DNA of 64,000 nt from Shinisaurus crocodilurus (Eukaryota; Chordata; Lepidosauria; Squamata; Shinisauridae), in the NCBI GenBank assembly GCA_021292165.1, contig CM037876.1, positions 204,001,200-204,065,199 on the forward strand, given 5' to 3'. Shown piece after piece: positions 49,101 through 58,688 of the stretch. The position numbers and the translations under genes are program-made. Position 1 is the first letter of the stretch; every line of letters starts with the position of its first letter. Below the pieces are notes generated by a model. That model saw only the letters and a list, made by a program, of their open reading frames with translations, did no database searches and had not been told where the DNA came from.

Positions 49101-52100
49101 TCAGGATGGGGGTGGAGTGGGGAAGAATTTTGAAATGAAGCCATTGATGACATTCACAAGCTAGATGAAGCAAATATTTATTTTAGCTGTATGAGATTTA
49201 ATATAATTAGCAAATTATTTTCGTAGATCTGGTGTGTGTCAGTTTACAGCAGGTGGTAATGTTGTCCTTATTTTTCTCATGAAATTGTTATTTTAAAAAG
49301 CTTTGCTGAGAGAAATCATGAGCTGATATTTGATTCGATTTTGGACTGCTTGTTGGCTGATCTCCTTTCATCTAATCCTCTAAAACTGTTTGAATGGTCA
49401 TACTTTCACTACATACTGCTAACTTTCTGTGTCAAATATTAAAGCCTTGCTTTTCATCCTCACACCAAAACAGAAGAACCACCCAAGCCACCACAACACC
49501 AGAAACAAAGCCATCACTTACGTATTGCACACTGCCATGGTCTGACATGACTCTCCTGTACAAAATTCAGAGATTGTACTATATTGTAAATTGATATGAT
49601 GGAAAAAGGTTGTTGCTGAAAGAGAAAAAAAACAAGGTGTTATCATTACTTATTTGAACTGTTGGCTGCAGAAAAAGATGGCTGTGAGCTGCACAATTAC
49701 ACATTGGTTAAGTGGTTCACTCAGCATTTCCACAATTAGACTAACTAGAATATTTTTCAGCCACCTAATGGAACTTTTCCTCTCTTTTGAAGCATGTAAT
49801 GATTGTCAAGGATGGTATGTGCACCAGTAAAATACAAGCATTAAGTTTATTATACATTTCTCAATGATGTACTTTGTCAATTTACTTCAGGAAACCGGTG
49901 CTGGGCACAAATAAGAGTGAGCTTAGGGATCTGATCCCAATCTCTGTTCAGTTATATAAGAGTGGAATTAGATTTCATAGATCATAGAGTTGGAAGGAGC
50001 CTAGATGTTGCCTCTTTACTCCCAGTTTGCAAATGTGTATAGAAAGGAGCCAAAAAAGGGCTTCATACACGAGCCTTTGTAATGCAGCAAGAGTCAGAAA
50101 CAAGTGAGATGCAGCAGCTAGATTGCTAACTGGGACTGCACATTAGGATCATATCTCCCCAGTGTTAAGTAAGCCTCACTGGCAGCCAGTTCATTTCCAA
50201 GGCCAATTCAAGGTGCTGGTGCTTACCTATACAACCCTAATCCATTTTGGACACAGATACCTAAAGGAAAACTTCCTCCCATACTAACAGGCCCAATGCT
50301 GTGGCACCTCATTTGTGGATTTCCATCCCCAGTTAGGTTTCATAGATCATAGAGTTGGAAGGAGCCTACAAGGCTATAGAGTCCAACCCCCTGCTCAATG
50401 CAGGAAACTAGAGGAGGGGTCTCCCATCCAAGTAATAGCCAGGCCTGACCCTGCTTAGCTTTCCACGCTCAGACAAGCTGAGCCAGCGTGAGCCACAGGC
50501 CTGTATATGACTAGCACCTTGTTATCCTGTTGGTGCCCAGATAAGATTATATTTGTTCTCTCAGGCTTTTTAAGATATGACTGATTTTGTTGTAGTTTTA
50601 GTGGATGTTTTATTGGTATAGTGCAATTGTAAGTCACCCTTAGACCAACTGGTATAGGGTACTGCGTGCATGCATGTGTGCATGCATGCATAAATAAATT
50701 AGATAAACAAAATGAACACCTGAGACAGACCTAGGAACTATGACAAAGCCAGTGTAATGTAGTGTTATCAATGTTGGACTCAGACTGAGGAGACTGCAGG
50801 CTCAAGCCCCCACTCAGCCGTGAAGCTCACCTGGTGACAATGAGCCACTCACACAGATCCTGGATCTGACCCCAATAAATTAAAATATGCCTACATTTCC
50901 CACACTATAAATACTTCTTTCCAAGGTCACTTCTTTCTGACAATTTCAAAAATGTTAGTAGGGAAGTCTCTCATCAGAAGCATCCCCAAATCATTCATAG
51001 CCAGCAGACCATTCAGAGCACCAGAGCAGATTGGCTTCATAAACACACTGCTCAGCAAGTGACTGGAGGGCCATGTAGATTAAGACTTGCCTGAATAGTT
51101 GGGAGAAGGGTGCACATTTTTCCATTTTAGGAACACAGATATCCCACTCTAAATTAGGTGCCTAAGATGCCTTAGTACAGGGGTCCCAAATGTTTTTAGG
51201 TCAATGGGCACATTTGGAGTTTTGAGAGAATGTCATGGGCTCTCTCACGAAATGGCTGCTATGGGCAGAGGCTTGCCCATTCATAAAATGGCTACCAAGG
51301 TGGGCATCAATAATCACAAAACTCTCATTTACCAGAAGGCAAACTGGTAAGACTAAAAACTAACTTTTCCAAGAACCTAAGTACAAGGCAGAGGTGAGGT
51401 ATGAGCTACAAACCACAAAACCACTCTTTTGAACCCAAATCACGATGGCACTGGAGGGTAGAAATTCACTTTATAGCATGCCAGACTCCTAATCTTAAGA
51501 AATAAAATAAAAATCAGGAGGGGGAGGAAGCACAGTGGGTGCCAAGAGAGGTGATCGCAGGCACATTGGTGCCCATGAGCACCATGTTGGAAACCCCAGT
51601 TATAGCACTTTCTGTCTTCTCAGATTGACCAGAGATTTTTTTCAGAAGTCAATCAGGGTTGTCAGACCACTGCCCAAGTTACAATCAGAGCCTAGTCTCA
51701 CTCACTCAGAATTTTATTGTTTATAGCCAATGGCCATCACAATACATATATACATGAAGTATAAAATAAAATAAAAACAGGTTGAACATTAAATATAATG
51801 AAACAAAATGCTATAAAATAATCAAGGTTGAGAAACATTCTTTCTGTATGGCCCCCTTATGGTTTGGCAGTAGTTTGGTTTATAAAGGCTGCCCTTATTT
51901 TCCTTGCAGCTAACGCAAATAAAGCTATCCTGTAGCTAATAAATTTGCCCACATCAGCCAACAACCATCTAATTTTAAAATCGTCTGATTGACCTTCTAA
52001 AGTAGTCTGAAAAGGAAGAATAAATCTGGCCCTGGGTGAATTATATAGTGGACAATATAGAATATAATGTGCCAGATCTTCAATGTGCCCTGTTTCACAT

Positions 52101-55100
52101 ATGCAAAAACGCTCTTGTGCAGGTCTGTTAGAAAATCTTCCAGCCAAATACTCAGTGGGCACTGTTTCAAATCTGAGCTGGGTAAAAGCATGCCTAACAG
52201 GGAAGAAGGTTAGCTCTTGCAGATAGCTTGCCCTTTTGTGATCTGTTTTAATCTTGGCGTACCAAGTGGCAGATTTTTGTATATTCAAGATCTCTTTTGG
52301 CATCTTCGCCAAACACAATATCTCGGATCTTATAATCGGACACATCCTGCATTGTCGTTGCTAAGGGAATTGAGTAACTCAACATCAAGCATCTGCAAGA
52401 GTTTGCCCAGCCTTCTCTATTCTGCAACTCCAAAAAGCATAGTTTTGCTAAATGGTTTTCTGGCAATGATGTTAATTTTTTCCAGTATAATATTATGGAT
52501 TTGTGTATACATGCATTCAGGGAAGGGAGACCTAGTTCAGTCCTTAATAGTGCACCAGGTGTACTGTGTGGCACTAGCAAGAGCATATGCAGGAACTTGT
52601 TTTGTATTATCTCAAGTTCATCTCTACAGTAACTGCCCCAGATTGGTGCCCCATATAAGAGATGGGACACAATCTTGGCTGCAAAGATATTTAAAGTTGG
52701 TTCTACTAAGCAATGGCCCTCAGTATAGTGCAGTCTCTTTATAGGTCCTAGTAAACAGGCAGCTGAGGACGTAATTGCCTTGAAGTGGGTATGCCATAGG
52801 GTATTTTCAGAAAAATTCAATCCTAAATACTTGAATGAATGACATTGTTCAATACTGTGTCCATCTAGGGTCCATTTATGCTGCTCATGCCTTTTGGCGA
52901 ACACGACCACTTTTGTTTTGCTGTAATTAATGTTTACAGTAATTTCCAAATTTAGTAAGTAATCTTCTCATGGCAATTTGAGTTAATGAGATAAGAGCCA
53001 TGTCATCCGCATAGAGCAGGACTGGGACCTTCTGTTCCCCAACTGCAGGAGGGAAATAGGTAGGGGAGGAAAGCTCCTGAGTGATGTCATTTATATAAAG
53101 GTTGAATAATAGTGGTGCCAGAATGCAGCCTTGTTTGACTCCCCTTACTGTTGGGATTGGATCAGTAAGGGAACCTGCCATGCCAACTCGAATTTTAATA
53201 TCAGTTAATATTAACTGATTTTAATATTAACGAGGAACAGCAGATGTTTATCAACTGAGATGGCATCTAGTTTCTCCCATAGACGTTGTCTATCTATTGT
53301 ATCAATGCAGATGAGAGATCTACAAATGTAATATATAACTTTTTTGGCGGACTATTTACGTACTTTTGGATAAGGTAGTTCAGGACAAAGCATTGATCTA
53401 TTGTGTTATGTCCCTTGCGAAAGCCTGCCTGCAACGGGGACAAAACATGATGTTCTTCAACCCATTGGTCCAATTTGTCTAGGAGATGCCGTGCATATAT
53501 TTTAGCGGGAACATCAAGTAGACTTATTAGACGGTAATTTTTTGGGTCCCCTCGATTACCTTTCTTATAGATTGGGACAATAATGAGCTCCGCAAGTGCC
53601 GCATTTTCTCGAATGAAACATAGAGTGTTCGAGGATCGGGATATTTGTAAGAAGACCAAAACACTGGTTTATGAAGCCATTGTATTACCAACTTTATTGT
53701 ATGCCTGCGAAACATGGACTATCTATAAACGTCACTTCCACCTCCTTGAAAGGTTTCATCAACGTTGCCTCCGGAAAATCCTGCGAATTACTTGGGAAGA
53801 TAGGCGAACAAATGTCAGTGTACTGGAAGAAGCAAAGACTACTAGCATTGAAAAAATGATCCTTCAACGCCAACTTCAGTGGGCCGGTCATGTTGTTCGA
53901 ATGCCTGACTGCCGTCTCCCAAAGCAGTTACTTTACTCCCAACTCAAGGATGGAAAGCGGAATATCGGTGGTCAATATAAGAGGTTTAAAGATGTTCATA
54001 AGGCTAATCTAAAAAAATGCAATATAAACATCGAAAACTGGGAAGCTCTGGCCCATGAACGATCTAACTGGAGGTTGGCCTTTCACAAAGGTTCCATGGA
54101 CTTTGAAGAAGCCCGAGTGCAAGGTGAAAGGGAGAAACGTGCTAAGCGAAAAGCACGTCAAATGAATCCTTTACAGGACCATCTTCTATCTGGTAACCTG
54201 TGTCCTCACTGTGGGAAGCTGTGTGGATCTAGAATTGGCCTCCACAGTCACTTACGGACCCATCGCTAGAGTCTACACAATCTTCTTTAGAATTTCCTCC
54301 TTTTATCCCGGAAGACAATCTTACTCGGTCACGAGTGATCGCCTGATGATGATGATGATGATGATGAATTGTTGTGAATAGTGTTGCCAGGATTGGTGCC
54401 CACCACTCTGGGTCTATGCGGAAGATTTCAGGGGGCAGCATGTCCCAGCCTGGGGCTTTACCCAATGATAGTCTCCCAATTAAACTTTTAATTTCTGCTT
54501 CGGTGACAGGGGGCCATATAGGTTGCGCCTCCAAAACTACCCCATCCTTTGTTCCATACCGTGCAAAGTGGCTCTCTTTAGAGCTGCCTTTATACATATT
54601 CTCAAAATACAAGACCCATTTAGTCGTTGGGATTTGTCCCTCTACTGCTGGTCTTGTTTGCTTAAGTCCACCTGCTACAAGGTCCCAAAAATATTTTTCG
54701 TTCTTGCTGATTATGGCTTGCCCAAAGTCCTTCCAAAATTTATTTGCATAACTCTTCTTTTTGGCTCTTGGAAGTTTCTTATGAGCGCTTCGCTGTATTA
54801 AAAACTTCCTGATTTGGCCATCATCTTTGTGTTTTCTTAAAAATCTGGCTACTTTTACCAGAGACTGTTTACTTTTTCTACACTCCGCATCAAACCAGGA
54901 TTTTGTATATGGGTCTGTCTTTTGGTGCTCAGTTTTAACCAAAAAGGGTCTTAGTTGTTCTAACAGGGCCTGGTACAGGTTGAGGGTATTACCTGTCTTG
55001 TTTATAAATTCATCTCTTAACTTCATCATAGTCTGATTCCCCAAAGTTTGCTTTATTTCATCTGCCAGGGTTAATGTCCATCTGATACGCCTTTCTCCAA

Positions 55101-56336
55101 TGCACACACCCTGCATAGAGTGTGTGACAGTGGACAATTTCTTGCTCTTTGCATAGCCTACCCGCGCTACCAATGAGAGATGGTCGCTATCTGCCCGTTC
55201 TTCTACATGAAATGATTGAGTTTTTAGATAGATAGCATATGAGACAAAAATATAGTCTACCACACTGCCCCCGTTCTGGGATATGTAGGTGTAGTTACCT
55301 TTTGTCTTATCCAAAGGGCCATTTAAACATTGTAGATGATACTTATATGCAAGGGAGTAGAGCATTTGTCCATTTTTGTTAATATTCCTATCCTGTGAGG
55401 ATCTATCAGGGATATTAGTATTGTCCTCATCTAAAGCCAAAACCTTATTCATTTGTTCATTATAATCCCCCCCATTCGGGCATTAAAATCCCCACATAAC
55501 AAAACCTCTGTTCTTGGAAATGTTTCCTCAATACATTGTAACACTTGTTCCAAATCCTGCCAAACTTGTTTTGCATCATGATTTATAGACTTGGGAGGAA
55601 TATATACATTTAAACAAATAATTTGATTAATTTTAAGATAATTTACTAATACTGACTGAATATATCCATTGTTTGTTAATTTTAAGTCCTTTATATCCAT
55701 TTGTGTATCAGTAGAGAGAAGGATTGCCAGTCCTCCACTCCCACGACCATGCTTACATCTTTTAATAGCTGGAAGAGCCACTATTTTGAAACCTTGTAGT
55801 CGAATATCAGTGGCATCTGTAGGCCATGTTTCTTGTAAGCACAGTAAATCAAACAATTGCATGTAGGTGGTGAATTCCGGGTCAATAAATTTGTTCAGCC
55901 ACCCAGCCATATTCCATGACAAAATATGCCATCAGTGCCTAGTCATCAGCTTTTAGAAACCTTTTCAAAAGCAAACTGAAGGACTCCCTAATGATCTCTA
56001 GAATACCTAAAATGTTCGTAAATGTCAAAGTGAAAGGAGACATACTAACCTTGCTGAACACAGCACCCAAATGCAACAATCTGCCCGTATCAATTTGTTT
56101 TAATTAAGAAAATCTATCAGCATGAAAACCAGAAATTAGAAGTGTTTCAGTTGTTATAAATGTAGCACTACTTACTATTGCTAGCTAGCCACTCATTAAG
56201 GTCTATTTCACGTGGTAACACGACTAACTCTTTGAATTCAAAGTCGGTAATCCTGGACTTTGTATATTCTGGCTCTAGATAGAGTTTCTTTTCTTCTGGT
56301 GCAGGCTTTTTACCATTTGGTTTTCCCTTGGATTTC
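36861..56336 (-). CDS. MOB2: MOB2, MOB kinase activator 2 (multi-exon, 5' end incomplete)
   Basis: MOB2 is a small zinc-binding adaptor that binds the N-terminal regulatory region of NDR1/2 (STK38/STK38L) kinases and competes with MOB1; it acts in the cytoplasm and nucleus in cell-shape, cell-cycle and DNA-damage control. The four exons seen are 56176-56336, 49522-49615, 38014-38138 and 36861-37195, all with AG/GT borders and compatible phases. They encode 237 residues from the lysine of KSKGKPNG to the terminal NHVKER. Adding the six residues of the usual mammalian first exon would give about 243, against 237 in human. The zinc ligands are visible: two Cys in EFCTGESC (exon 49522-49615) and two His in AHIYSSH (last exon). 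Introns between these exons are about 6.6, 11.4 and 0.8 kb. No internal stop or frameshift is seen, so it looks functional. The identification rests on near-identity along the whole MOB core, including stretches that differ from MOB1 and MOB3. Confidence 0.95.
37694..37944. repeat. Fold-back MITE in MOB2 intron
   Basis: GAGCAGTATCCTATACTGCC, CTACACTAGTGG and AGGAACTAGAGG near the left mirror AACCACTAGTTCC, CCACTAG and CACTATAGAGCAGCAGTATAG on the right. It lies in the 0.8-kb intron next to the exon at 38014-38138. Confidence 0.6.
38014..38138 (-). CDS. MOB2: MOB2 exon (QYYWYDERGKK...VFPTKY)
   Basis: This 125-bp exon follows a CTCTCCACAG acceptor and ends at AAATATG before GTATGT. One base completes the incoming codon, 41 codons follow, and one base starts a glycine codon finished in the last exon. 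The product includes the YYWYDERGKKIKCTAP and VTDEDVFPTKY stretches, almost identical to human MOB2 (V to I in KKVKC). The surrounding longer open frame extends into both introns and should not be used for the exon ends. Confidence 0.95.
39860..40215. repeat. ~350-bp fold-back MITE
   Basis: CCTCCCCTACTGTGG...ATCACTCCTTTGAAGC mirrors GCAGCTTCAGAGGGCTGAT...CCACAGTAGGGGAGG. The outer ATTGCCATTTTAATGGC is itself palindromic, and the ends GGATGTAAAATG and CATTTAACTTCATGTCC are inverted. Confidence 0.7.
40530..40705 (+). mobile_element. L2/CR1-like 3' tail fragment
   Basis: TTTTAATTGTAAGTTGCCTT...GCTGAAAGCCAACTCATAAA and a TAAATAAA end resemble vertebrate LINE/SINE 3' tails. Confidence 0.5.
42280..42415. 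mobile_element. Palindromic hAT MITE (copy 3), perfect target duplication
   Basis: The ends CAGGGCTCTCCAACCTTAGG and CCAAGGTTGGAGAGCCCTG are inverted, and the whole 136 bp folds back through CCCAGATGTTGCTGG/CCAGCAACATCTGGG. A perfect 8-bp duplication GCCTATAG flanks it (42272-42279, 42416-42423). Confidence 0.92.
42680..42815. mobile_element. Palindromic hAT MITE (copy 4)
   Basis: Closely related to the copy at 42280, from which it is separated by 264 bp. The flanks GCCTAGAG (42672-42679) and GCCTAGAA (42816-42823) match at 7 of 8 positions. Confidence 0.9.
44508..44702 (+). mobile_element. tRNA-derived SINE (older copy)
   Basis: CCAGTGTGCTAGTGGGCAG (A-box region), GGTTCAAATCCCC (B box), GCCATGAAGCTGAGTGAC and GGGTTATAAATAAATG follow the order of the SINE at 60350. 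Confidence 0.75.
45746..46047. repeat. ~300-bp fold-back MITE with 42-bp terminal arms
   Basis: The arms 45746-45787 and 46006-46047 are inverted with about three mismatches (TTTGCCTGAATGCATGAGGG against its mirror). A second inner pair (AGCAAGGTCT...GAGTAGAACTCTC and AGAGTTCTAC...AGATCTTGCT) lies inside. No clear target duplication was found. Confidence 0.8.
46613..46762. mobile_element. Diverged palindromic hAT MITE with internal duplication
   Basis: GTGGGGAACCTATGGCCCTTC, GCTACAACTTTCACCAGC and GGAGGGCCAATCCCCAC show the family's structure. ATGTTGGGAGTAGTCCAACA with its flank occurs twice in tandem at about 46697-46742. Confidence 0.65.
47180..48350 (-). mobile_element. L2-like LINE fragment, internally rearranged
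   Basis: On the minus strand, 48063-47704 encodes LLSDFNIHVDNPS, the endonuclease G/SDFN-H motif of L2/CR1-type LINEs. 47571-47218 resembles the C-terminal NSAVKVIHL...ITPLLKSL-W-P--H-LIVY segment. The reverse transcriptase core between them is missing, so the copy is deleted. Several frames are used. It lies in the MOB2 intron in the gene's sense orientation. Confidence 0.65.
47539..47742. repeat. 102-bp tandem duplication inside the L2-like LINE
   Basis: The unit beginning GTGCAGAATAGAGATGATCA at 47539 is repeated from 47641. The first 83 bases of the units are identical and the remainder is slightly different. Confidence 0.9.
49522..49615 (-). CDS. MOB2: MOB2 exon with the zinc-binding Cys pair
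   Basis: This 94-bp exon has no long ORF around it and was found by looking for the piece missing between the flanking exons. It has a CTTTCAG acceptor and a donor reading AATAC then GTAAG. With its split codons it encodes T-TTFFHHINLQYSTISEFC-TGESCQTMAVCN-T. The FFHHINLQYSTISEFC segment is a MOB hallmark, and the two cysteines in FCTGESC are two of the four zinc ligands. The phases fit both neighbouring exons exactly. Human MOB2 has TGETC here; this copy has TGESC, a conservative change. Confidence 0.95.
49974..50007 (-). mobile_element. CR1-type tail fragment
   Basis: TTTCATAGATCATAGAGTTGG then AAGGAGCCTA is identical over about 30 bases to the tail of the SINE at 50337, in the same orientation. 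Confidence 0.65.
50337..50473 (-). mobile_element. Chimeric SINE: 5S rRNA-derived head, CR1-like tail (copy 2)
   Basis: Reverse complement of the same structure as 28765-28912. The 5S-like part is 50418-50464 and the CR1-like tail 50337-50417. The join sequence CCCTCCTCTAGTTTCCTGCA is the same in both copies, so the chimera predates both insertions. Confidence 0.85.
50668..50693. repeat. GCATGCATG-type short repeat
   Basis: Alternating GCATGCAT/GTGCATGC units. Confidence 0.7.
50745..50860 (+). mobile_element. tRNA-derived SINE remnant
   Basis: AGCCAGTGTAATGTAGTG, GGCTCAAGCCCCCACTCAGC and GTGAAGCTCACCTGGTGAC align with the A-box to mid-body of the SINE at 60350. The 3' tail is lost. Confidence 0.65.
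51178..51599. mobile_element. hAT-like MITE, CAGGGGTCCC ends
   Basis: Left end CAGGGGTCCCAAATG...TCAATGGGCACATTTGG and right end CACATTGGTGCCCATGAGC...TTGGAAACCCCAG are imperfect inverted repeats. The target duplication is unclear (CTTAGTA against TTATAG), so the copy is old or the ends are off by a base. Confidence 0.55.
53583..54269 (+). CDS. C-terminal LINE ORF fragment with a C2H2 zinc finger
   Basis: The 228-residue open frame lacks the catalytic reverse transcriptase and begins in the thumb-like region. TKTLVYEAIVLPTLLYACET and ITWEDRRTNVSVLEEA are standard in this LINE group. IEKMILQRQLQWAGHVVRM and a basic stretch (EKRAKRKARQM) follow. The end is a finger, CPHCGKLCGSRIGLHSHLRT then HR, with C-x2-C and H-x4-H spacing. 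It has no internal stop, unlike its host element, which fits a later insertion. The first ATG is probably fortuitous, and expression is not implied. Confidence 0.75.
   Translation: MSSASAAFSRMKHRVFEDRDICKKTKTLVYEAIVLPTLLYACETWTIYKRHFHLLERFHQRCLRKILRITWEDRRTNVSVLEEAKTTSIEKMILQRQLQWAGHVVRMPDCRLPKQLLYSQLKDGKRNIGGQYKRFKDVHKANLKKCNINIENWEALAHERSNWRLAFHKGSMDFEEARVQGEREKRAKRKARQMNPLQDHLLSGNLCPHCGKLCGSRIGLHSHLRTHR
53583..54367 (+). mobile_element. RTE-like LINE 3' fragment nested in the Vingi/I-like element
   Basis: This fragment runs opposite to its host and interrupts the host between ILATLFT and the LIIVPIYKKG reverse transcriptase block. It holds only the C-terminal part of its ORF, a short 3' UTR and a (GAT)n tail at 54344-54367, the type of tail typical of RTE-related LINEs. 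A clean target duplication could not be fixed by eye. Confidence 0.75.
56176..56336 (-). CDS. MOB2: MOB2 exon (N-terminal coding, KSKGKPNG...NEWLASN)
   Basis: This 161-bp exon is preceded by a TTTTGCAG acceptor and followed by a GTAAG donor. It starts with one base completing a split codon and ends with the first base of the next, leaving 53 whole codons. It carries the basic KPNGKKPAPEEKK segment and the FKELVVLPREIDLNEWLA segment, which opens the globular MOB fold. The start codon is not in this exon; the chance methionine about 50 bases upstream is intronic. The acceptor phase matches the usual vertebrate first exon and also the candidate exon at the right edge of the window. Confidence 0.95.
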
Positions 56337-57551
56337 CTGCAAAACAAAAAGGAAACAATGCCATGAATTATTGTCTGAGATATGCACTCCATGCATGGAC
56401 TGTGAGCATTTTATTTTAAGCTACATAATTCAATTTCTTTTATCAACAAAGGGGACCTGCTGTTAGCATGTGCTTTGCAGGGCTTCTAACAGCAACCAAA
56501 GAAAAGGGATATGCCTCCTGGCTAGTTGCACATGGTCTGCAAATACTTTTGCATCCCTGCTGTCTCCCTGACAAACAAATCGTGAAAATTGGGTATGCAC
56601 CAAGCTGTTTTATTTAAGCCCCCTTCTGCCAGATGATCGATTAACGCTGCCTTCTATATACCACAGATCCACTTTAGAAGATTGCGGCTTAAAATATTTA
56701 AAACCATATATTAATCCAATAAATCACAAAGGCAGCATTCTGGGCTGTTACAAGAAAAGGTAGGATGTGAAATGCCGGAGGCATCTCAGTACCAGTCATA
56801 AGAATAACAACCTGTTGTGAAAGCTGTAATGAAGGTAAACTCAGAATGGTTCCTAGGGACATCAAAAGCCCCATCCCAATGATCTTGTACCTGTTTATTC
56901 ATTCTATATTGTATACAAAAAGCATTTGCAAGCTCTATCTATTCAAATTGCAACCAGTTAAGGCCAATTTGGGAGTGGAGGTAGTGGGGGTGAACACATG
57001 AAGCTAAAGTGTATTTTACTCCAGTCACTGCTCTTATACTTCTGGATATTTTTACAGTATTTTGCATTATTTGATGAAGTAGGTTTCTGCCTACTACACT
57101 TCTCATTTATATCCCGTGTTTCCTCCAGAGAGTTCAAGGCAGCATATACCTGAGTTCAAGATTCCCAGGCTGTTTCCCATCGAGGCACTGACTTGGAGAC
57201 CATGCCTTGGGCTCTTCTTTTAGTCCCCATTTAAGCTGAGTCAGGATATTCTTCAGTCAAAAGGAACATGAAAAGTCATGTACCGGTACTTTCGGTAAAC
57301 ACTGTTTAAATCTCTATTTCCCAGAGCGACCCAACTGTAATAATTTGAAGCAATCTTGCTTGACCTCTTCCTACTCCAGGAATGCCAAGCTCCAATCATG
57401 GAACCAGTTTATCTATCAGCAAACAGGAAGACCCCTAAATGCTGCAGACAAACTGGCCAGGGTCTGTACAGTGAGCCTTTAGCTCCCCTGGCTCCTCTCT
57501 AGGCAAAGCGTATAGAAAATAATCTGGGGTAGAGCAGAGCAGACAAACAGC

Positions 57552-58510
57552 ATTTATTTATTTATTTATTTAATCACATTTCTATAGTGCCCAAGAGCTG
57601 AAGCTCTCTGGGCAGTTCACGACAATTAAAACCATAAAATACAATGTAAGATACATTGTAAAAGTTTAAAACTACAGTATAAAATAGAAGTAAAAACCAA
57701 AGCAAAACCTAGCAGCAATGCAGAGATTAAAATACAATGCCAGATTTAAAACAGAAACTGAAAGACTTAGGAAGGTCTTTACCTGGCGCTGGAAAGAGTA
57801 CAATGTAGGCGCCAGGCAAGCCTCTCTGGGAAGCAAATTCCACAATCGGGGTGCCAGAACAGAAAAGGCCCTCCTCTTAGTAGCCACCCACCTCACTTCC
57901 TTTGGCATGGGTTCCTGGAGAAGGGCTGCTGAGGATGATCTTAGGGTCTGGGCAGGTATATATGGGTGGAGACAATCCTTCAGGTAACCTGACCCCAAGC
58001 TGTTTAAATGTTAATACCAGCACTTTGAATTGGGCCTGGGTATGGTCTGGCATCCAGTGCAGATGGAAACGTACTGGCATAATATGATAATGTTGGCCAG
58101 TCCCCGTTAACCATCTTGCTGCCCTATTTTGGACCAGCTGAAGTTTCCAGACCATTTTCAAAGGCAGCCCCACGTATAACAGATTGCAGTAATCCAGATG
58201 AGAGGTTACCAGAGGATGGATAACTGTAGCTAGGCTGTCCAAATAAGGACATAGTTGGTATATCAGCCTAAGCTTATAAACGGTGATCCGTGCCACCGAG
58301 TCCACCTGTGCCTTAGTAACAATGCTGGATCCAAGAGCACCCCCAATCTACGAACTTGATCCTTTAGGGGGAGTGCAACCCCCCCAGAACAGTTTGAACA
58401 CCACTCATCCTGGCAGTGCCTCCACTCACAGTGCCTCCATCTTGTCTGGATTGAGTCTCTATTTATTGGCCTTCATCCAGTCCATTACTGTGCCAAGGCT
58501 TTAGGATGAA
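57552..58510 (-). mobile_element. L2-like LINE, 5'-truncated
   Basis: On the minus strand, TSHLDYCNLLYVGLPLK, WKLQLVQNRAARWLTGTG and FKVLVLTFKQL (58305-58000), then LRSSSAALLQ and FSVLAPRLWNLLPREACLAP (57950-57700), are the C-terminal hallmarks of L2-type reverse transcriptase ORFs. A frameshift near 58000 separates them. The element ends in a TAAA-type tail at 57552-57572. Only the last third of the ORF remains. Confidence 0.88.
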
Positions 58511-58604
58511 TCAACCTAAAAGCAAGGATTGCCAAAACTGAAATTACTTGAAAAATAGAGTCAGGAGAAGCATGATGCCACAGTGCCCTCAGGCTGAGGT
58601 TAAT

Positions 58605-58688
58605 GATGCAGTAGTTGATTTCTTGCATCAGCAGAGGGTTGAACTAGATGGCATTTGGGACCCCTTCCAATTCTATCATTCTTTTCAG
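58605..58688 (+). mobile_element. CR1-type 3' end fragment
   Basis: TTGCATCAGCAGAGGGTTGA, ACTAGATGGCATTTGGGACC and CCTTCCAATTCTATCATTC match the conserved CR1 3' end. Confidence 0.75.

Larger units (their letters stand above)
38139..49521 (-). other. MOB2: MOB2 intron (11.4 kb)
   Basis: It holds the separately listed fold-backs (39860, 45746), an L2-like tail (40530), hAT MITEs (42280, 42680, 46613), a SINE (44508) and an L2-like LINE (47180-48350). The remaining sequence shows no exon or RNA gene. Confidence 0.85.
51705..55935 (-). mobile_element. Vingi/I-like non-LTR retrotransposon, near full length but degraded
   Basis: Read on the minus strand it has an apurinic endonuclease domain from 55922 (LSWNMAGWLNKF, LLCLQETW, ...NVYIPP, LLCGDFNAR; catalytic SDHL near 55170). 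A linker and reverse transcriptase follow (LGKAPGWDMLPPEIF; then LIIVPIYKKGNRGDPKNYR, LQAGFRKGH, GVKQGCILAPLLFNLYIND, YADDMALIS near 53000). A C-terminal region ends with a Cys/His knuckle (CICETGHIEDLAHYILYC, about 52040-52110). The 3' end is near 51705. Frame changes occur near 55480 (C-run), 53300, 52940 and 52300, and a second LINE is inserted at about 53583-54367. It is not functional. The clade name is a judgement from motifs; no first ORF is seen, and the 5' edge is truncated near 55935. Confidence 0.8.
49616..56175 (-). other. MOB2: MOB2 intron (6.6 kb)
   Basis: Most of it is the composite LINE at 51705-55935, with the 5S/CR1 SINE at 50337, a hAT-like MITE at 51178 and a SINE remnant at 50745. 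Confidence 0.9.

Noticed and set aside
54229..54360. His-repeat C-terminal extension of the minus-strand LINE frame (HHHHHHH...)
   Set aside because: This part is the antisense of the nested LINE's GAT tail and ORF end, not host coding sequence.
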